Origin: Actinomadura barringtoniae | GTDB taxonomy: Bacteria > Actinomycetota > Actinomycetes > Streptosporangiales > Streptosporangiaceae | Reading direction: 5' to 3' | Length of the DNA: 64,000 bases | Assembly: GCF_017573505.1 (NCBI RefSeq) | Contig: NZ_JAGEOJ010000025.1 | Coordinates: forward strand, 62,001 to 126,000 | Shown here: in pieces, positions 27,057-34,696 of the stretch | Position numbering within the stretch: position 1 is the stretch's first letter | How the letters are laid out: each line of letters opens with the position of its first letter | Translations under genes and position numbers: made by a program | The notes under the pieces: generated by a model | The model's database searches: none | Told to the model about the DNA's origin: nothing | What the model saw: only the letters and a program-made list of their open reading frames with translations

Positions 27057-27365
27057 GTGGCGTTCCTCATCGTGTTCACCATTCCCGGGCTCGTCCTCGG
27101 TCTGGTCGCGCTGGCCGTGATCGACCGGATGGGCCTGTGGGCCAACCGGCGCTTCCGTACGCCCTGGCGGCGCGACGATCAGGGCCGCGGGGTGTCGGCG
27201 GTCGGCGTGGACGAGCTGAGCGCGTTCTTCCAGGGCTCCAAGCGGCATCAGCTGGACGAGAAGCGCAGCTCGCTGATCCTGCGCGACGAGGAGAACGACG
27301 GCGCGCCGCCGCGCACCAAGGTGGATCTGGAACGCGGCACCGCTGTGATCCGCCGCTCATCCTGA
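27057..27365 (+). CDS. DUF6191 small membrane-anchored protein
   Basis: 102 residues from GTG 27057 with GGAGGAG upstream. One hydrophobic helix (LIVFTIPGLVLGLVALAVIDRMGLW) is followed by a basic stretch and the conserved cytosolic motif VSAVGVDELSAFFQGSKRHQLDEKRSSLILRDEENDGAPPRTKVDLERGTAVIR, which I recognise as DUF6191. The function is unknown. It is widespread as a lone gene in actinomycetes. A hairpin terminator lies 75 bases downstream. Confidence 0.85.
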   Translation: MAFLIVFTIPGLVLGLVALAVIDRMGLWANRRFRTPWRRDDQGRGVSAVGVDELSAFFQGSKRHQLDEKRSSLILRDEENDGAPPRTKVDLERGTAVIRRSS

Positions 27366-27440
27366 GGCGCGCCGAAGGCGAGTTGCGGGCGCCTCTCGCG
27401 TGGGTACGGCGTGTAGTGCGCAGATGCGAAGGCGGACTGT

Positions 27441-27468
27441 GGGGGAGCGGAGTGTTACCGCTCTCCCC
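27441..27468 (+). terminator. Hairpin terminator after the DUF6191 gene
   Basis: GGGGGAGCGG (27441-27450) pairs with CCGCTCTCCCC (27458-27468) with one bulge and a 7-base loop; a T-run is absent but ATTAATG follows. Confidence 0.55.
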
Positions 27469-27539
27469 ATCGCCATTAATGTGACCTGTGGGTAACATCA
27501 CCCCGAATCACATTCGGTCCCTGACGTAAGGTGCTGCTT

Positions 27540-28313
27540 ATGGACCTGAACGGAGTTTCCGCCGTCGTTTCCGGTGGTGCGAGCGGTCTCGGTGAGGCCA
27601 CCGTCCGCGCGCTGGCCGCCGATGGCGCCAAGGTAGTCGTCGCCGATCTCAACGAGGAGAAGGGCAAGGCCCTCGCCGACGAGATCGGTGGCGTGTTCGT
27701 CAAGACGGACGTGTCCAACGAGGAGCAGGTGCAGGCCGCCGTCCAGGCCGCCGTCGACACCGGCGCCCCGCTGCGCGTCATCGTCAACAGCGCCGGCATC
27801 GGCTGGGCCTCCCGTACCGTCGGCCGGGACGGCACCCCGCACGACCTCGGCCAGTTCGAGACGGTCATCCGGGTCAACCTGATCGGCACCTTCAACCTGA
27901 TGCGGATCGGCGCCGCCGCGATCTCCAAGACCGAGCCGGCCGACGCCGACGGCGCCCGCGGCGTGGTCATCAACACCGCCTCCATCGCGGCGCTCGAGGG
28001 CCAGACCGGCCAGGTCGCCTACTCCGCGTCCAAGGGCGGCATCGTCGGCATGACGCTGCCCGCCGCCCGCGACCTCGCCGCGATCGGCGTCCGGGTCAAC
28101 ACCATCTGCCCGGGCATCATCGACACCCCGATCTACGGCGAGGGCGAGGCCGCCGACGCGTTCAAGGCCAAGCTCGCCGCGCCGATCCCCTTCCCCAAGC
28201 GCATGGGCAAGGCGTCGGAGTTCGCCCACCTGGTGAAGTCGCTCATCGAGAACGACTACATGAACGGCGAGACCATCCGTTTCGACGGCGGCATCCGCTT
28301 CCAGCCCAAGTGA
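27540..28313 (+). CDS. Short-chain dehydrogenase, 3-hydroxyacyl-CoA dehydrogenase type
   Basis: About 257 residues from ATG 27540 (AAGGTG eight bases upstream). The Rossmann motif is GGASGLGEA, NAG-type motif VNSAGIGW, catalytic Ser in INTASIAALEGQ and the YSASKGG (Y-x-x-x-K). Its sequence resembles the HSD10-like group (3-hydroxy-2-methylbutyryl/3-hydroxyacyl-CoA dehydrogenases), acting with NAD+. An enoyl-CoA hydratase gene follows after 8 bases, so the pair probably carries out two steps of fatty acid or branched-chain acyl-CoA oxidation in the cytosol. Confidence 0.92.
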   Translation: MDLNGVSAVVSGGASGLGEATVRALAADGAKVVVADLNEEKGKALADEIGGVFVKTDVSNEEQVQAAVQAAVDTGAPLRVIVNSAGIGWASRTVGRDGTPHDLGQFETVIRVNLIGTFNLMRIGAAAISKTEPADADGARGVVINTASIAALEGQTGQVAYSASKGGIVGMTLPAARDLAAIGVRVNTICPGIIDTPIYGEGEAADAFKAKLAAPIPFPKRMGKASEFAHLVKSLIENDYMNGETIRFDGGIRFQPK

Positions 28314-28321
28314 GGAACTGA

Positions 28322-29086
28322 ATGTCAGAGGCTGTTCTCACCGAGGAAGACGGCGCCGTCCTCGTCATCACGATCAACCGTCCCGAGGCCCGCAACGCGG
28401 TCAACGGGGAGGTGGCGCGGGGCATCGCGGCTGCGCTGGACGAGCTCGACAGCCGCAAGGACCTGTCGATCGGCATCCTCACCGGCGCCGGCGGCACGTT
28501 CTGCGCGGGCATGGACCTGAAGGGCTTCCTCACGGGCGACAACCCGATCGTGGAGGGCCGCGGGTTCGCGGGTATCGTCGAGCGCCCGCCGGCCAAGCCG
28601 CTCATCGCCGCCATCGAGGGCTACGCCCTGGCCGGCGGCTGCGAGATCGCGCTGTCCTGCGACATGGTCGTGGCGTCGAACGAGGCGCAGTTCGGGCTGC
28701 CCGAGCCGAAGCGCGGTCTGGTGGCGGCGGGCGGCGGCCTGCTGCGGCTGCCGCAGCGCATCCCCTTCCACATCGCCATGGAGATCGCCCTCACCGGCGA
28801 CAAGTACCCGGCGAGCCGGATGGCCGAGCTCGGCTTCGTCAACCGCCTCACCGAGGCCGGCGGGGCCCTGGCGGCGGCCAAGGAGCTGGCGCTCAAGGTC
28901 GCCGAGAACGCGCCGCTGGCGCTCGCGGCCACCAAGAAGGTCATCGTCGAGTCGCCCGACTGGTCGTCCGAAGAGGCCTTCAAGAAGCAGTCCGAGATCA
29001 CCATCCCGGTGTTCGTCTCCAAGGACGCCCAGGAGGGCCCGGCCGCCTTCGCCGAGAAGCGCAAGCCGAACTGGAAGGGCGAGTAG
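28322..29086 (+). CDS. Enoyl-CoA hydratase/isomerase (crotonase family)
   Basis: 254 residues from ATG 28322, with GAGG upstream. Shows the crotonase pattern: ITINRPEARNAVNGE, oxyanion segment GGTFCAGMDLKGF, AIEGYALAGGCEIALSCDMVVAS, and FGLPEPKRGLVAAGGGLLRLP. The Glu in LPEPKRGL occupies a catalytic position typical of the actinobacterial EchA subgroup. It probably hydrates 2-enoyl-CoA to 3-hydroxyacyl-CoA, the step before the dehydrogenase encoded just upstream. A strong terminator follows. Confidence 0.92.
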   Translation: MSEAVLTEEDGAVLVITINRPEARNAVNGEVARGIAAALDELDSRKDLSIGILTGAGGTFCAGMDLKGFLTGDNPIVEGRGFAGIVERPPAKPLIAAIEGYALAGGCEIALSCDMVVASNEAQFGLPEPKRGLVAAGGGLLRLPQRIPFHIAMEIALTGDKYPASRMAELGFVNRLTEAGGALAAAKELALKVAENAPLALAATKKVIVESPDWSSEEAFKKQSEITIPVFVSKDAQEGPAAFAEKRKPNWKGE

Positions 29087-29110
29087 CCCGGACAGGGACC
29101 GACTGTCCGA

Positions 29111-29154
29111 CTGACGCCCGGAGCCACCGCACGGCTCCGGGCGTCAGCCGTTTT
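29111..29154 (+). terminator. Strong rho-independent terminator
   Basis: CTGACGCCCGGAGCC (29111-29125) pairs perfectly with GGCTCCGGGCGTCAG (29133-29147) across a 7-base loop, followed by CCGTTTT. It ends the SDR/enoyl-CoA hydratase operon. Confidence 0.88.
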
Positions 29155-29297
29155 CCTCCGTCATCTGTCACACGCGCACGGGTGGGACGAGGGTTACGCG
29201 AGAGGCCTGATCCGGCCACTGGGGGGACCCCCTTACCCTCCGGTAAGTCTTCCCGTACTCTTTTGTCCCGCCTTGACCCGATCTTGGGAGTGGACAC

Positions 29298-30380
29298 ATG
29301 CGAAGGAACGCCTTGCTCGCCGCGGCGACTGCCGTGACCTGCGGCGTCGGGGTGGTCGCGGTGACCGCCGCCCCCGCGGACGCCGCCGCCTGGCGGAACA
29401 TCACCAGCAAGTCGCTCGCCTATGACGGCAGCCTCGACCGGGTCGACTTCGTCAGCAAGAACGTCGGCTGGGCGGTCGGCAGCCAGGGCAACATGTTCAG
29501 CCCGAAGGCCGTGATCGTCCGCTGGAACGGCTCGGGCTGGGTCCGCCAGGCCAGCCCCGTCGCGTTCTCCCCGACCGACGTCGCCGCCGCGGGCCCGAAG
29601 AAGGCCTGGATCATCGGCTACAGCCTGAGCGGTTTCACCAGCCTGTACTGGAACGGCGTGAAGTGGGCCAAGGTCGCCTACCCGATGGTCGGCTTCCCGT
29701 CCCAGGTGGCCGCCTCCGCCGACGGCACCGCCTACTCGGTGGCGGGCGTGGACTCCTCCGGCGGCGGCCTGAGCTCCGTGCTCCGCTGGAACGGCAAGGG
29801 CTGGACCAAGATCAACCTTCCGTTGCCCGCCAGCTCCAGCATCACCTCCGTGGACGTGCGCTCCAAGAACGACGTCTGGCTGGCCGGCACGACCTCCCCG
29901 ATGGGCACCACGGTCAACGGGATCGTGCTGCACTGGAACGGCAAGGTCTGGCAGAAGCTCAACATCCCCGGCTCCATGGGCATCCCGGCCTACCAGGGCG
30001 TGCTGAACAAGATCGTCGCGCTCTCGCCGACCAACGTCTACGTGTCCCGGGTCCGTCAGAACGCGCAGATCACCAACGCGATCCTGCGCTGGAACGGCAA
30101 GACCTGGAAGACCATCAACACCCCGCTGAACGCCGCCGGCATCGGCCTGTCGGGCGACGGCCACGCCGGCGTGGTGATGCTGCCCATCACCAACGGCACC
30201 CGGTCGCAGTACATGCACTACACCGGCTCGGCCTGGAAGACCTACAACGGTCCGGTCCGCAACAACGGCGGCGTCCAGATCGGCGACGTGGACAAGCGCC
30301 CGAACACCACCGGCATCATCTCCGTCGGCACGTCCTCCAGTGCCAAGAAGAAGATCCCCTTCATCGAGTACTTCGGCTGA
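29298..30380 (+). CDS. Secreted beta-propeller-like protein with WNG repeats
   Basis: 360 residues from ATG 29298. The signal peptide is MRRNALLAAATAVTCGVGV followed by VTAAPADAAA. The mature protein has about six blades, each with a phrase such as IVRWNGSGW, LYWNGVKW, LRWNGKGWTKI, LHWNGKVWQKL and LRWNGKTWKTI preceded by 'DV.LVG/DVWLAGT'. This matches secreted propeller proteins of actinomycetes without known ligand. No catalytic motif is visible. It stands alone between two terminators. Confidence 0.85.
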   Translation: MRRNALLAAATAVTCGVGVVAVTAAPADAAAWRNITSKSLAYDGSLDRVDFVSKNVGWAVGSQGNMFSPKAVIVRWNGSGWVRQASPVAFSPTDVAAAGPKKAWIIGYSLSGFTSLYWNGVKWAKVAYPMVGFPSQVAASADGTAYSVAGVDSSGGGLSSVLRWNGKGWTKINLPLPASSSITSVDVRSKNDVWLAGTTSPMGTTVNGIVLHWNGKVWQKLNIPGSMGIPAYQGVLNKIVALSPTNVYVSRVRQNAQITNAILRWNGKTWKTINTPLNAAGIGLSGDGHAGVVMLPITNGTRSQYMHYTGSAWKTYNGPVRNNGGVQIGDVDKRPNTTGIISVGTSSSAKKKIPFIEYFG

Positions 30381-30397
30381 TCTCGTAGGCGTAGTCA

Positions 30398-30434
30398 GAA
30401 GGCGGGCCCGCGCACGGCGCACGGGCCCGCCTTC
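30398..30434. terminator. Hairpin terminator after the WNG-repeat gene
   Basis: GAAGGCGGGCCCG (30398-30410) pairs with CGGGCCCGCCTTC (30422-30434), perfect 13 bp, 11-base loop. Confidence 0.8.
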
Positions 30435-30493
30435 GGCGTTCCAGCCAGCCGAAACGCCTCGCCGGAGCGGCCTCATCGAACTCCCAGGGAGCC

Positions 30494-30522
30494 TTCAGGG
30501 TCCTTTCAGGTTCACCTGAAAG
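30494..30522 (+). promoter_or_regulatory. Direct-repeat operator TTCAGG at 11-bp spacing upstream of the two-component system
   Basis: TTCAGGG (30494) and TTCAGGT (30505) are 11 bases apart, the spacing that OmpR/PhoB-type dimers recognise. The same DNA also holds a 9-bp inverted repeat, CTTTCAGGT/ACCTGAAAG (30503-30522). The site lies about 30 bases before the response regulator start, fitting autoregulation. Confidence 0.65.
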
Positions 30523-30549
30523 CCTCTGCGATGATTGCGGAGGGGGACG

Positions 30550-31302
30550 GTGGCCACAGTGACTGAGCAGGCGGCGAGCATCGGGATGCGCAGCGAGGCG
30601 GGGGCGAACGCGCCGGAGGCACGGCTGCTCGTCGTCGAGGACGAGCCGAACATCCTCGAGCTGCTCGCGGGCAGCCTCCGCTTCACCGGCTTCGAGGTGA
30701 TGACGGCGACCAACGGCGCCGAGGCCGTTCAGGCGGCCCAGCGGCACCGGCCGGACCTGATCGTGCTGGACGTCATGCTGCCCGACATCGACGGGTTCGA
30801 CGTCGTACGGCGGCTGCGGTCCGGGGGGACGCACACGCCGGTCGTGTTCCTGACCGCGCGGGACGCGGTGCAGGACCGGATCAAGGGCCTGACGATCGGC
30901 GGCGACGACTACGTCACCAAACCGTTCAGCCTGGAGGAGGTCGTCGCCCGCATCCGCGCCGTGCTGCGCCGGGTCGGCGGCGGCGCGCCCGAGCCGTCCC
31001 CGCGCATGGTCTTCGCCGACATCGAGCTGGACGAGGACAGCCACGAGGTCTGGCGCGAGGGGCGCCCGATCCAGCTGTCGCCGACCGAGTTCAAGCTGCT
31101 GCGCTACTTCATGGCGAACGCGGGCCGGGTGCTGTCCAAGGCCCAGATCCTCGACCACGTGTGGAACTACGACTTCCGCGGCGACGCCGGGATCGTGGAG
31201 TCCTACGTCTCGGCCCTGCGCCGCAAGGTCGACAACATCGAGCCGCGGCTGATCCACACCCTGCGGGGGGTGGGCTACGTGCTTCGCTTGCCGCCGAAGT
31301 AA
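30550..31302 (+). CDS. OmpR/PhoB-class response regulator
   Basis: About 250 residues. GTG 30550 follows GGAGGGGGAC; GTG 30559 is also possible. The receiver domain has LLVVEDEPN (acid pocket), LIVLDVMLPDIDG (phosphorylated Asp), FLTARDA and VTKPFSLEE (Lys). The winged-helix C-terminal domain has LSPTEFKLLRYFMANAGRVLSKAQILDHVWNYDFRGDAGIVESYVSALRRKVD and LRGVGYVLR. A histidine kinase gene follows after 5 bases. It resembles the TcrA/PrrA/MprA-like regulators adjacent to HtrA-like proteases in actinobacteria. TTCAGGT direct repeats before this gene and before the protease gene are the probable binding sites. Confidence 0.94.
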   Translation: MATVTEQAASIGMRSEAGANAPEARLLVVEDEPNILELLAGSLRFTGFEVMTATNGAEAVQAAQRHRPDLIVLDVMLPDIDGFDVVRRLRSGGTHTPVVFLTARDAVQDRIKGLTIGGDDYVTKPFSLEEVVARIRAVLRRVGGGAPEPSPRMVFADIELDEDSHEVWREGRPIQLSPTEFKLLRYFMANAGRVLSKAQILDHVWNYDFRGDAGIVESYVSALRRKVDNIEPRLIHTLRGVGYVLRLPPK

Positions 31303-31307
31303 AGATC

Positions 31308-32825
31308 ATGACTGTTTCGGGGGGAACGGGCCGGGGGGCGCTCGCGCGGCTGCGCGCGGTCCCCGAGCGGACGCCACTGCGGGTCAAGCTGATCGCCGGG
31401 ATGCTCGTGCTGGTCACGCTCGGCCTCGCCGTGATGGGCACGGCCGGGGTGTGGGTCCTGCGCGACTACCTGGTCGGGCGGGCCGACAACCAGCTCCGCA
31501 TGACGGCGGCCAGCATCGAGGGGCAGATCGAGCGCCAGCGCGACAACCCCAGCGGCCAGGCCTACTTCCGCGTGCCCGCCGACACCTACTGGGAAGTGCG
31601 GGACGCGAACGGGCGGGTCACGCAGACCCAGGGCCCGACGATGCTGAGCCATGGCCAGCCCAAGGTCCCGGGGAACGTCACGAGCCGGACCGGCACGCCC
31701 TTCACCACGCCGGGCAAGGGCGGCTCGTCGGCGTCGTGGCGGGTCCTCGCCGAGCAGATGCCCGGCGACCAGACCCTGGTGCTCGCGCTGAGCATGAACG
31801 AGGCGGACCGTACCGTCGGGCAGCTGGTCGGCATCGACCTGATCGTCGGGGTGCTGGTGGTGGCCGCGCTGGCGGCGCTCGGCATCTGGCTCGTTCAGGC
31901 GAGCCTGCGCCGGCTCGCCGAGATCGAGTCGACCGCGAGCGCGATCGCTGCCGGCGACCTGTCCAGACGGGTGCCCGAGGCTGATCCGCGCACCGAGGTC
32001 GGGCGGCTCGGCCGTTCGCTGAACACCATGCTCGCGCAGATCGAGGCCGCGTTCGGGGCGCGTGCGCACTCCGAGGCCGCGGCGCGCCGTTCCGAGGAGA
32101 ACGCGCTGCGCTCGGAGGAACGGATGCGGCGGTTCGTCGCCGACGCCAGCCACGAACTGCGCACCCCGCTCACCGCGATCCGCGGGTTCGCCGAGTTCTA
32201 CCGGCAGGGCGCGGCCCGTTCACCCGAGGAGCTGGATCGCCTCATCGGCCGCATCGAGGACGCGGCGTCCCGGATGGGCCTGCTCGTCGAGGACCTGCTG
32301 CTCCTCGCGCGGCTCGACCGGCAGCGCCCGATCGAACGGCGGCCGGTGGACCTGCTCGCGGTCGCCGCCGAGGCGGTCGAGGAGACCCGGGTGGTCGCGC
32401 CCGACCGCTGCGTGGACCTGTCGGTGAAGGACGGGATCGCCTACCAGGTGCTCGGCGACGAGGCGCGGCTGCGCCAGGTGATCGGCAATCTGCTGGCGAA
32501 CGCGGTGGCCTACACGCCGGAGGGCTCGCCGATCGAGGTGCGGCTCATGTCGGCGACGCTGCACGGGACGCCGGCGGCCGCGTTCGAGGTCGCCGACGAA
32601 GGCCCGGGCCTCACGCCGGAGCAGAAGGAACGGGTCTTCGAGCGCTTCTACCGCGCCGACCCGTCACGCGGCGAGTCCGGACGCGGGCGTTCGGACAGCG
32701 GGACCGGGCTGGGCCTGGCCATCGTCGCAGCGCTGGTCGCGGCGCACGAGGGCATTGTCGAGGTCGAGTCGGCCCCGGGCGAGGGCGCCGTCTTCCGCGT
32801 CCTGCTGCCGCTCGCCGACGACTGA
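31308..32825 (+). CDS. Sensor histidine kinase of the two-component system
   Basis: About 505 residues from ATG 31308. Membrane helix 1 (LIAGMLVLVTLGLAVMGTAGVWVL), an extracytoplasmic domain of about 130 residues, helix 2 (LIVGVLVVAALAALGIWLV), a HAMP linker (LRRLAEIESTASAIAAGDLSRRVPEADPRTEVGRL), the HisKA phospho-acceptor FVADASHELRTPLTAIRGF (His near 282) and an ATPase with N-box QVIGNLLANAVAYTPEG, G1 DEGPGL and G2 GTGLGLAI. It is cotranscribed with the response regulator. The neighbouring HtrA-like protease suggests an envelope stress signal, which is inference. Confidence 0.94.
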   Translation: MTVSGGTGRGALARLRAVPERTPLRVKLIAGMLVLVTLGLAVMGTAGVWVLRDYLVGRADNQLRMTAASIEGQIERQRDNPSGQAYFRVPADTYWEVRDANGRVTQTQGPTMLSHGQPKVPGNVTSRTGTPFTTPGKGGSSASWRVLAEQMPGDQTLVLALSMNEADRTVGQLVGIDLIVGVLVVAALAALGIWLVQASLRRLAEIESTASAIAAGDLSRRVPEADPRTEVGRLGRSLNTMLAQIEAAFGARAHSEAAARRSEENALRSEERMRRFVADASHELRTPLTAIRGFAEFYRQGAARSPEELDRLIGRIEDAASRMGLLVEDLLLLARLDRQRPIERRPVDLLAVAAEAVEETRVVAPDRCVDLSVKDGIAYQVLGDEARLRQVIGNLLANAVAYTPEGSPIEVRLMSATLHGTPAAAFEVADEGPGLTPEQKERVFERFYRADPSRGESGRGRSDSGTGLGLAIVAALVAAHEGIVEVESAPGEGAVFRVLLPLADD

Positions 32826-32870
32826 TCCTGGGGATGTTCCCAGGATCTCTTGGCGAAGCTTGAGAATTGA

Positions 32871-32888
32871 TCCAGGTTTCATTCAGGT
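32871..32888 (+). promoter_or_regulatory. Direct-repeat operator TCCAGGT/TTCAGGT, 11-bp spacing
   Basis: TCCAGGT (32871) and TTCAGGT (32882) match the repeats before the response-regulator and protease genes. They stand in a short space with no coding frame, before two hairpins, so they may drive a non-coding transcript. Confidence 0.55.
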
Positions 32889-32899
32889 ACGTCCGCTTG

Positions 32900-33010
32900 G
32901 CTGGTTCGCACAGGGCGCCCCCTGGGGCGCCGGACCGGTGAACTGGGGGTGCGCGCCCTGTGCCAACGTCACGAAGAGGCCGTGAACGGAGCCCGTTCAC
33001 GGCCTTCGTG
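32900..33010 (+). ncRNA. Candidate small RNA between the histidine kinase and protease genes
   Basis: Downstream of the 32871 operator lies a stretch without a reading frame. It holds one long-range hairpin, CACAGGGCGC (32909-32918) with GCGCCCTGTG (32953-32962), and a second, stronger one, CACGAAG.GGCCGTGAACG (32970-32988) with CGTTCACGGCC.TTCGTG (33010), about 17 bp with one bulge. A fresh operator follows for the protease gene. The layout of operator, structured stretch, terminator-like hairpin, new operator suggests a separate transcript of about 100 bases; alternatively these are just tandem terminators of the kinase gene. Confidence 0.35.
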
Positions 33011-33027
33011 TTGGGCCGGGGAGCGCG

Positions 33028-33056
33028 TTCAGGTGACTTTCAGGTTCAGTCCAGGT
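33028..33056 (+). promoter_or_regulatory. Triple direct-repeat operator TTCAGGT upstream of the HtrA-like gene
   Basis: TTCAGGT (33028), TTCAGGT (33039) and TCCAGGT (33050), each 11 bases apart; TGCAGAC at 33061 may be a weak fourth. A TTGGAC hexamer follows at 33071. This is the best copy of the motif seen three times in the window. Confidence 0.7.
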
Positions 33057-33111
33057 CCGTTGCAGACGCGTTGGACATTCTCATCCTGACTAAGCCAAAC
33101 AGGGGGTCAGA

Positions 33112-34467
33112 GTGAGCGCCGAGCAGCCGAACGGAACCGAGGGCAACGAGCGTCCCGGCTTCGCCCCGCACGGGGAGCAGCCGCGGCAGGAGCAGGGACA
33201 GGGGCGTACGCCCGACACGTCACAGCCGTGGACGGCGCCGCAGCCGCCCCACGCCGCCGCGCAGCCGCACGGCACGCCGTCGCCGCAGGGCGCCGGCATG
33301 CCGCCGCAGAGCGCGCAGGCACCGCAGGGTCCGCACGCGCCGCAGGCACCGCAGGTTTCGCAGGGGCCGCAGGGCCCCGGGCAGCCGCCGCAGGGCCCGC
33401 AGGGTGTGCAGCCGCCGCTTGGCGCGCACGGACCTGGACCGCAGGGCGCTCAGGCGCCGCATGGCACGCACCCGTTCCCGGGCGGTGGCCCGCAGGGTGG
33501 CGGGCGGCCTCAGGGCATGCCGCAGCCGCCGTACGCCGCGTTCGGAGCACCCGCGGCTGGAGCCGCAGGCCACGACGGAGGCTGGGGAACGCCTCCGCAG
33601 CAGGCACCGGCGTTCGGCAGCTCCGCCTGGTGGACCATGCGCCGCAAGCTCGCCGCGGTCGGCGCGGCCGCCGCGCTCGCCGTGGGCGCGGGCGGCGTCG
33701 GTGCGGTCGCCGCGACCGCGCTGTCGGGCACCAACACCGTGTACGGCAGCCCGACCGCGGTCTCCGGGGCGTCCACCAAGGGCGGCACGACGGCCCAGGT
33801 CGCCGCGGCGGTCCAGCCGAGCGTGGTGTCCATCCAGGCACGGACGGGGACGGGCGGGGCCACCGGGTCCGGCGTGATCCTGCGCTCCGACGGCGTCATC
33901 ATGACCAACGCGCACGTGGTGGCGAACGCCCAGCAGCTCACCGTGAAGTTCAGCGACGGCAAGACCGCGAGCGCCAAGCTGCTCGGTTCCAGCACCGCCA
34001 ACGACATCGCCGTGATCCAGGCGCAGGGCGTGTCCGGGCTGAAGCCCGTGACGCTCGGCGACAGCAGCGCGCTCGCCGTGGGCGACCAGGTCCTGGCGAT
34101 CGGCAGCCCGCTCGGGCTGGACGGGTCGGTGACCTCCGGCATCGTGAGCGCGCTCGGCCGTGAGATCAACGAGGGCGACTCCGGCGACGACGGCGGCGGC
34201 CAGGACCAGCAGCTCCCGCCGGGGCTGCGCGGCCAGGTCACCGAGCAGGAGTCCGCGGTGATCAAGAACGCCATCCAGACCGACGCGGCGATCAACCCGG
34301 GCAACTCCGGCGGCGCGCTGGTGAACGGCGCCGGGCAGCTGATCGGCATCAACACCGCGATCGCGACCTCGGGCCAGAACTCCGGCAGCATCGGCGTCGG
34401 CTTCGCGATCCCGGTCAACGACGCCAAGAAGGTCGCCGAGAAGATCATCCAGGGGTCGGCCGGATGA
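33112..34467 (+). CDS. HtrA-like membrane-anchored trypsin-type serine protease, no PDZ domain
   Basis: 451 residues from GTG 33112 with AGGGGG upstream. Residues 1-165 are a Pro/Gln/Gly-rich cytosolic tail, followed by one membrane helix (RRKLAAVGAAAALAVGAGGVGAVAATAL) and an external S1C protease: TNAHVVAN (catalytic His), NDIAVIQ (Asp) and NPGNSGGALV (Ser), then GINTAIATSGQNSGSIGVGFAIPVNDAKKVAEKII. The protein stops there, where DegP-type proteins would begin a PDZ domain. It probably handles misfolded or signalling proteins outside the membrane. The TTCAGGT operator puts it under the adjacent two-component system. Confidence 0.92.
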   Translation: MSAEQPNGTEGNERPGFAPHGEQPRQEQGQGRTPDTSQPWTAPQPPHAAAQPHGTPSPQGAGMPPQSAQAPQGPHAPQAPQVSQGPQGPGQPPQGPQGVQPPLGAHGPGPQGAQAPHGTHPFPGGGPQGGGRPQGMPQPPYAAFGAPAAGAAGHDGGWGTPPQQAPAFGSSAWWTMRRKLAAVGAAAALAVGAGGVGAVAATALSGTNTVYGSPTAVSGASTKGGTTAQVAAAVQPSVVSIQARTGTGGATGSGVILRSDGVIMTNAHVVANAQQLTVKFSDGKTASAKLLGSSTANDIAVIQAQGVSGLKPVTLGDSSALAVGDQVLAIGSPLGLDGSVTSGIVSALGREINEGDSGDDGGGQDQQLPPGLRGQVTEQESAVIKNAIQTDAAINPGNSGGALVNGAGQLIGINTAIATSGQNSGSIGVGFAIPVNDAKKVAEKIIQGSAG

Positions 34468-34476
34468 CATAGAGCT

Positions 34477-34540
34477 CACCGGAGGCCGGGCGCCGGACAG
34501 CGCTCTGGGGGGAGCGGGCGGTCGGCGCGGGCCTCCGGTG
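34477..34540. terminator. Long hairpin after the HtrA-like gene
   Basis: CACCGGAGGCC (34477-34487) pairs with GGCCTCCGGTG (34530-34540), 11 bp perfect, with a 42-base loop that contains further GC-rich pairing. Confidence 0.55.
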
Positions 34541-34696
34541 GTAGACGAGTCGAAAGGGAAAATCTGGTTGAGGGGCCAGTTCCCGGGGGTCGGCTCGAGG
34601 GAAGGTGCGGCCGTGGCCGTCTCCAATGGGGGTTGGAGACGCCGCGGCCGCGTCGCCTTTCCAGGACGAACGCGGCGGGCGCGCAGGACGAGGGCG

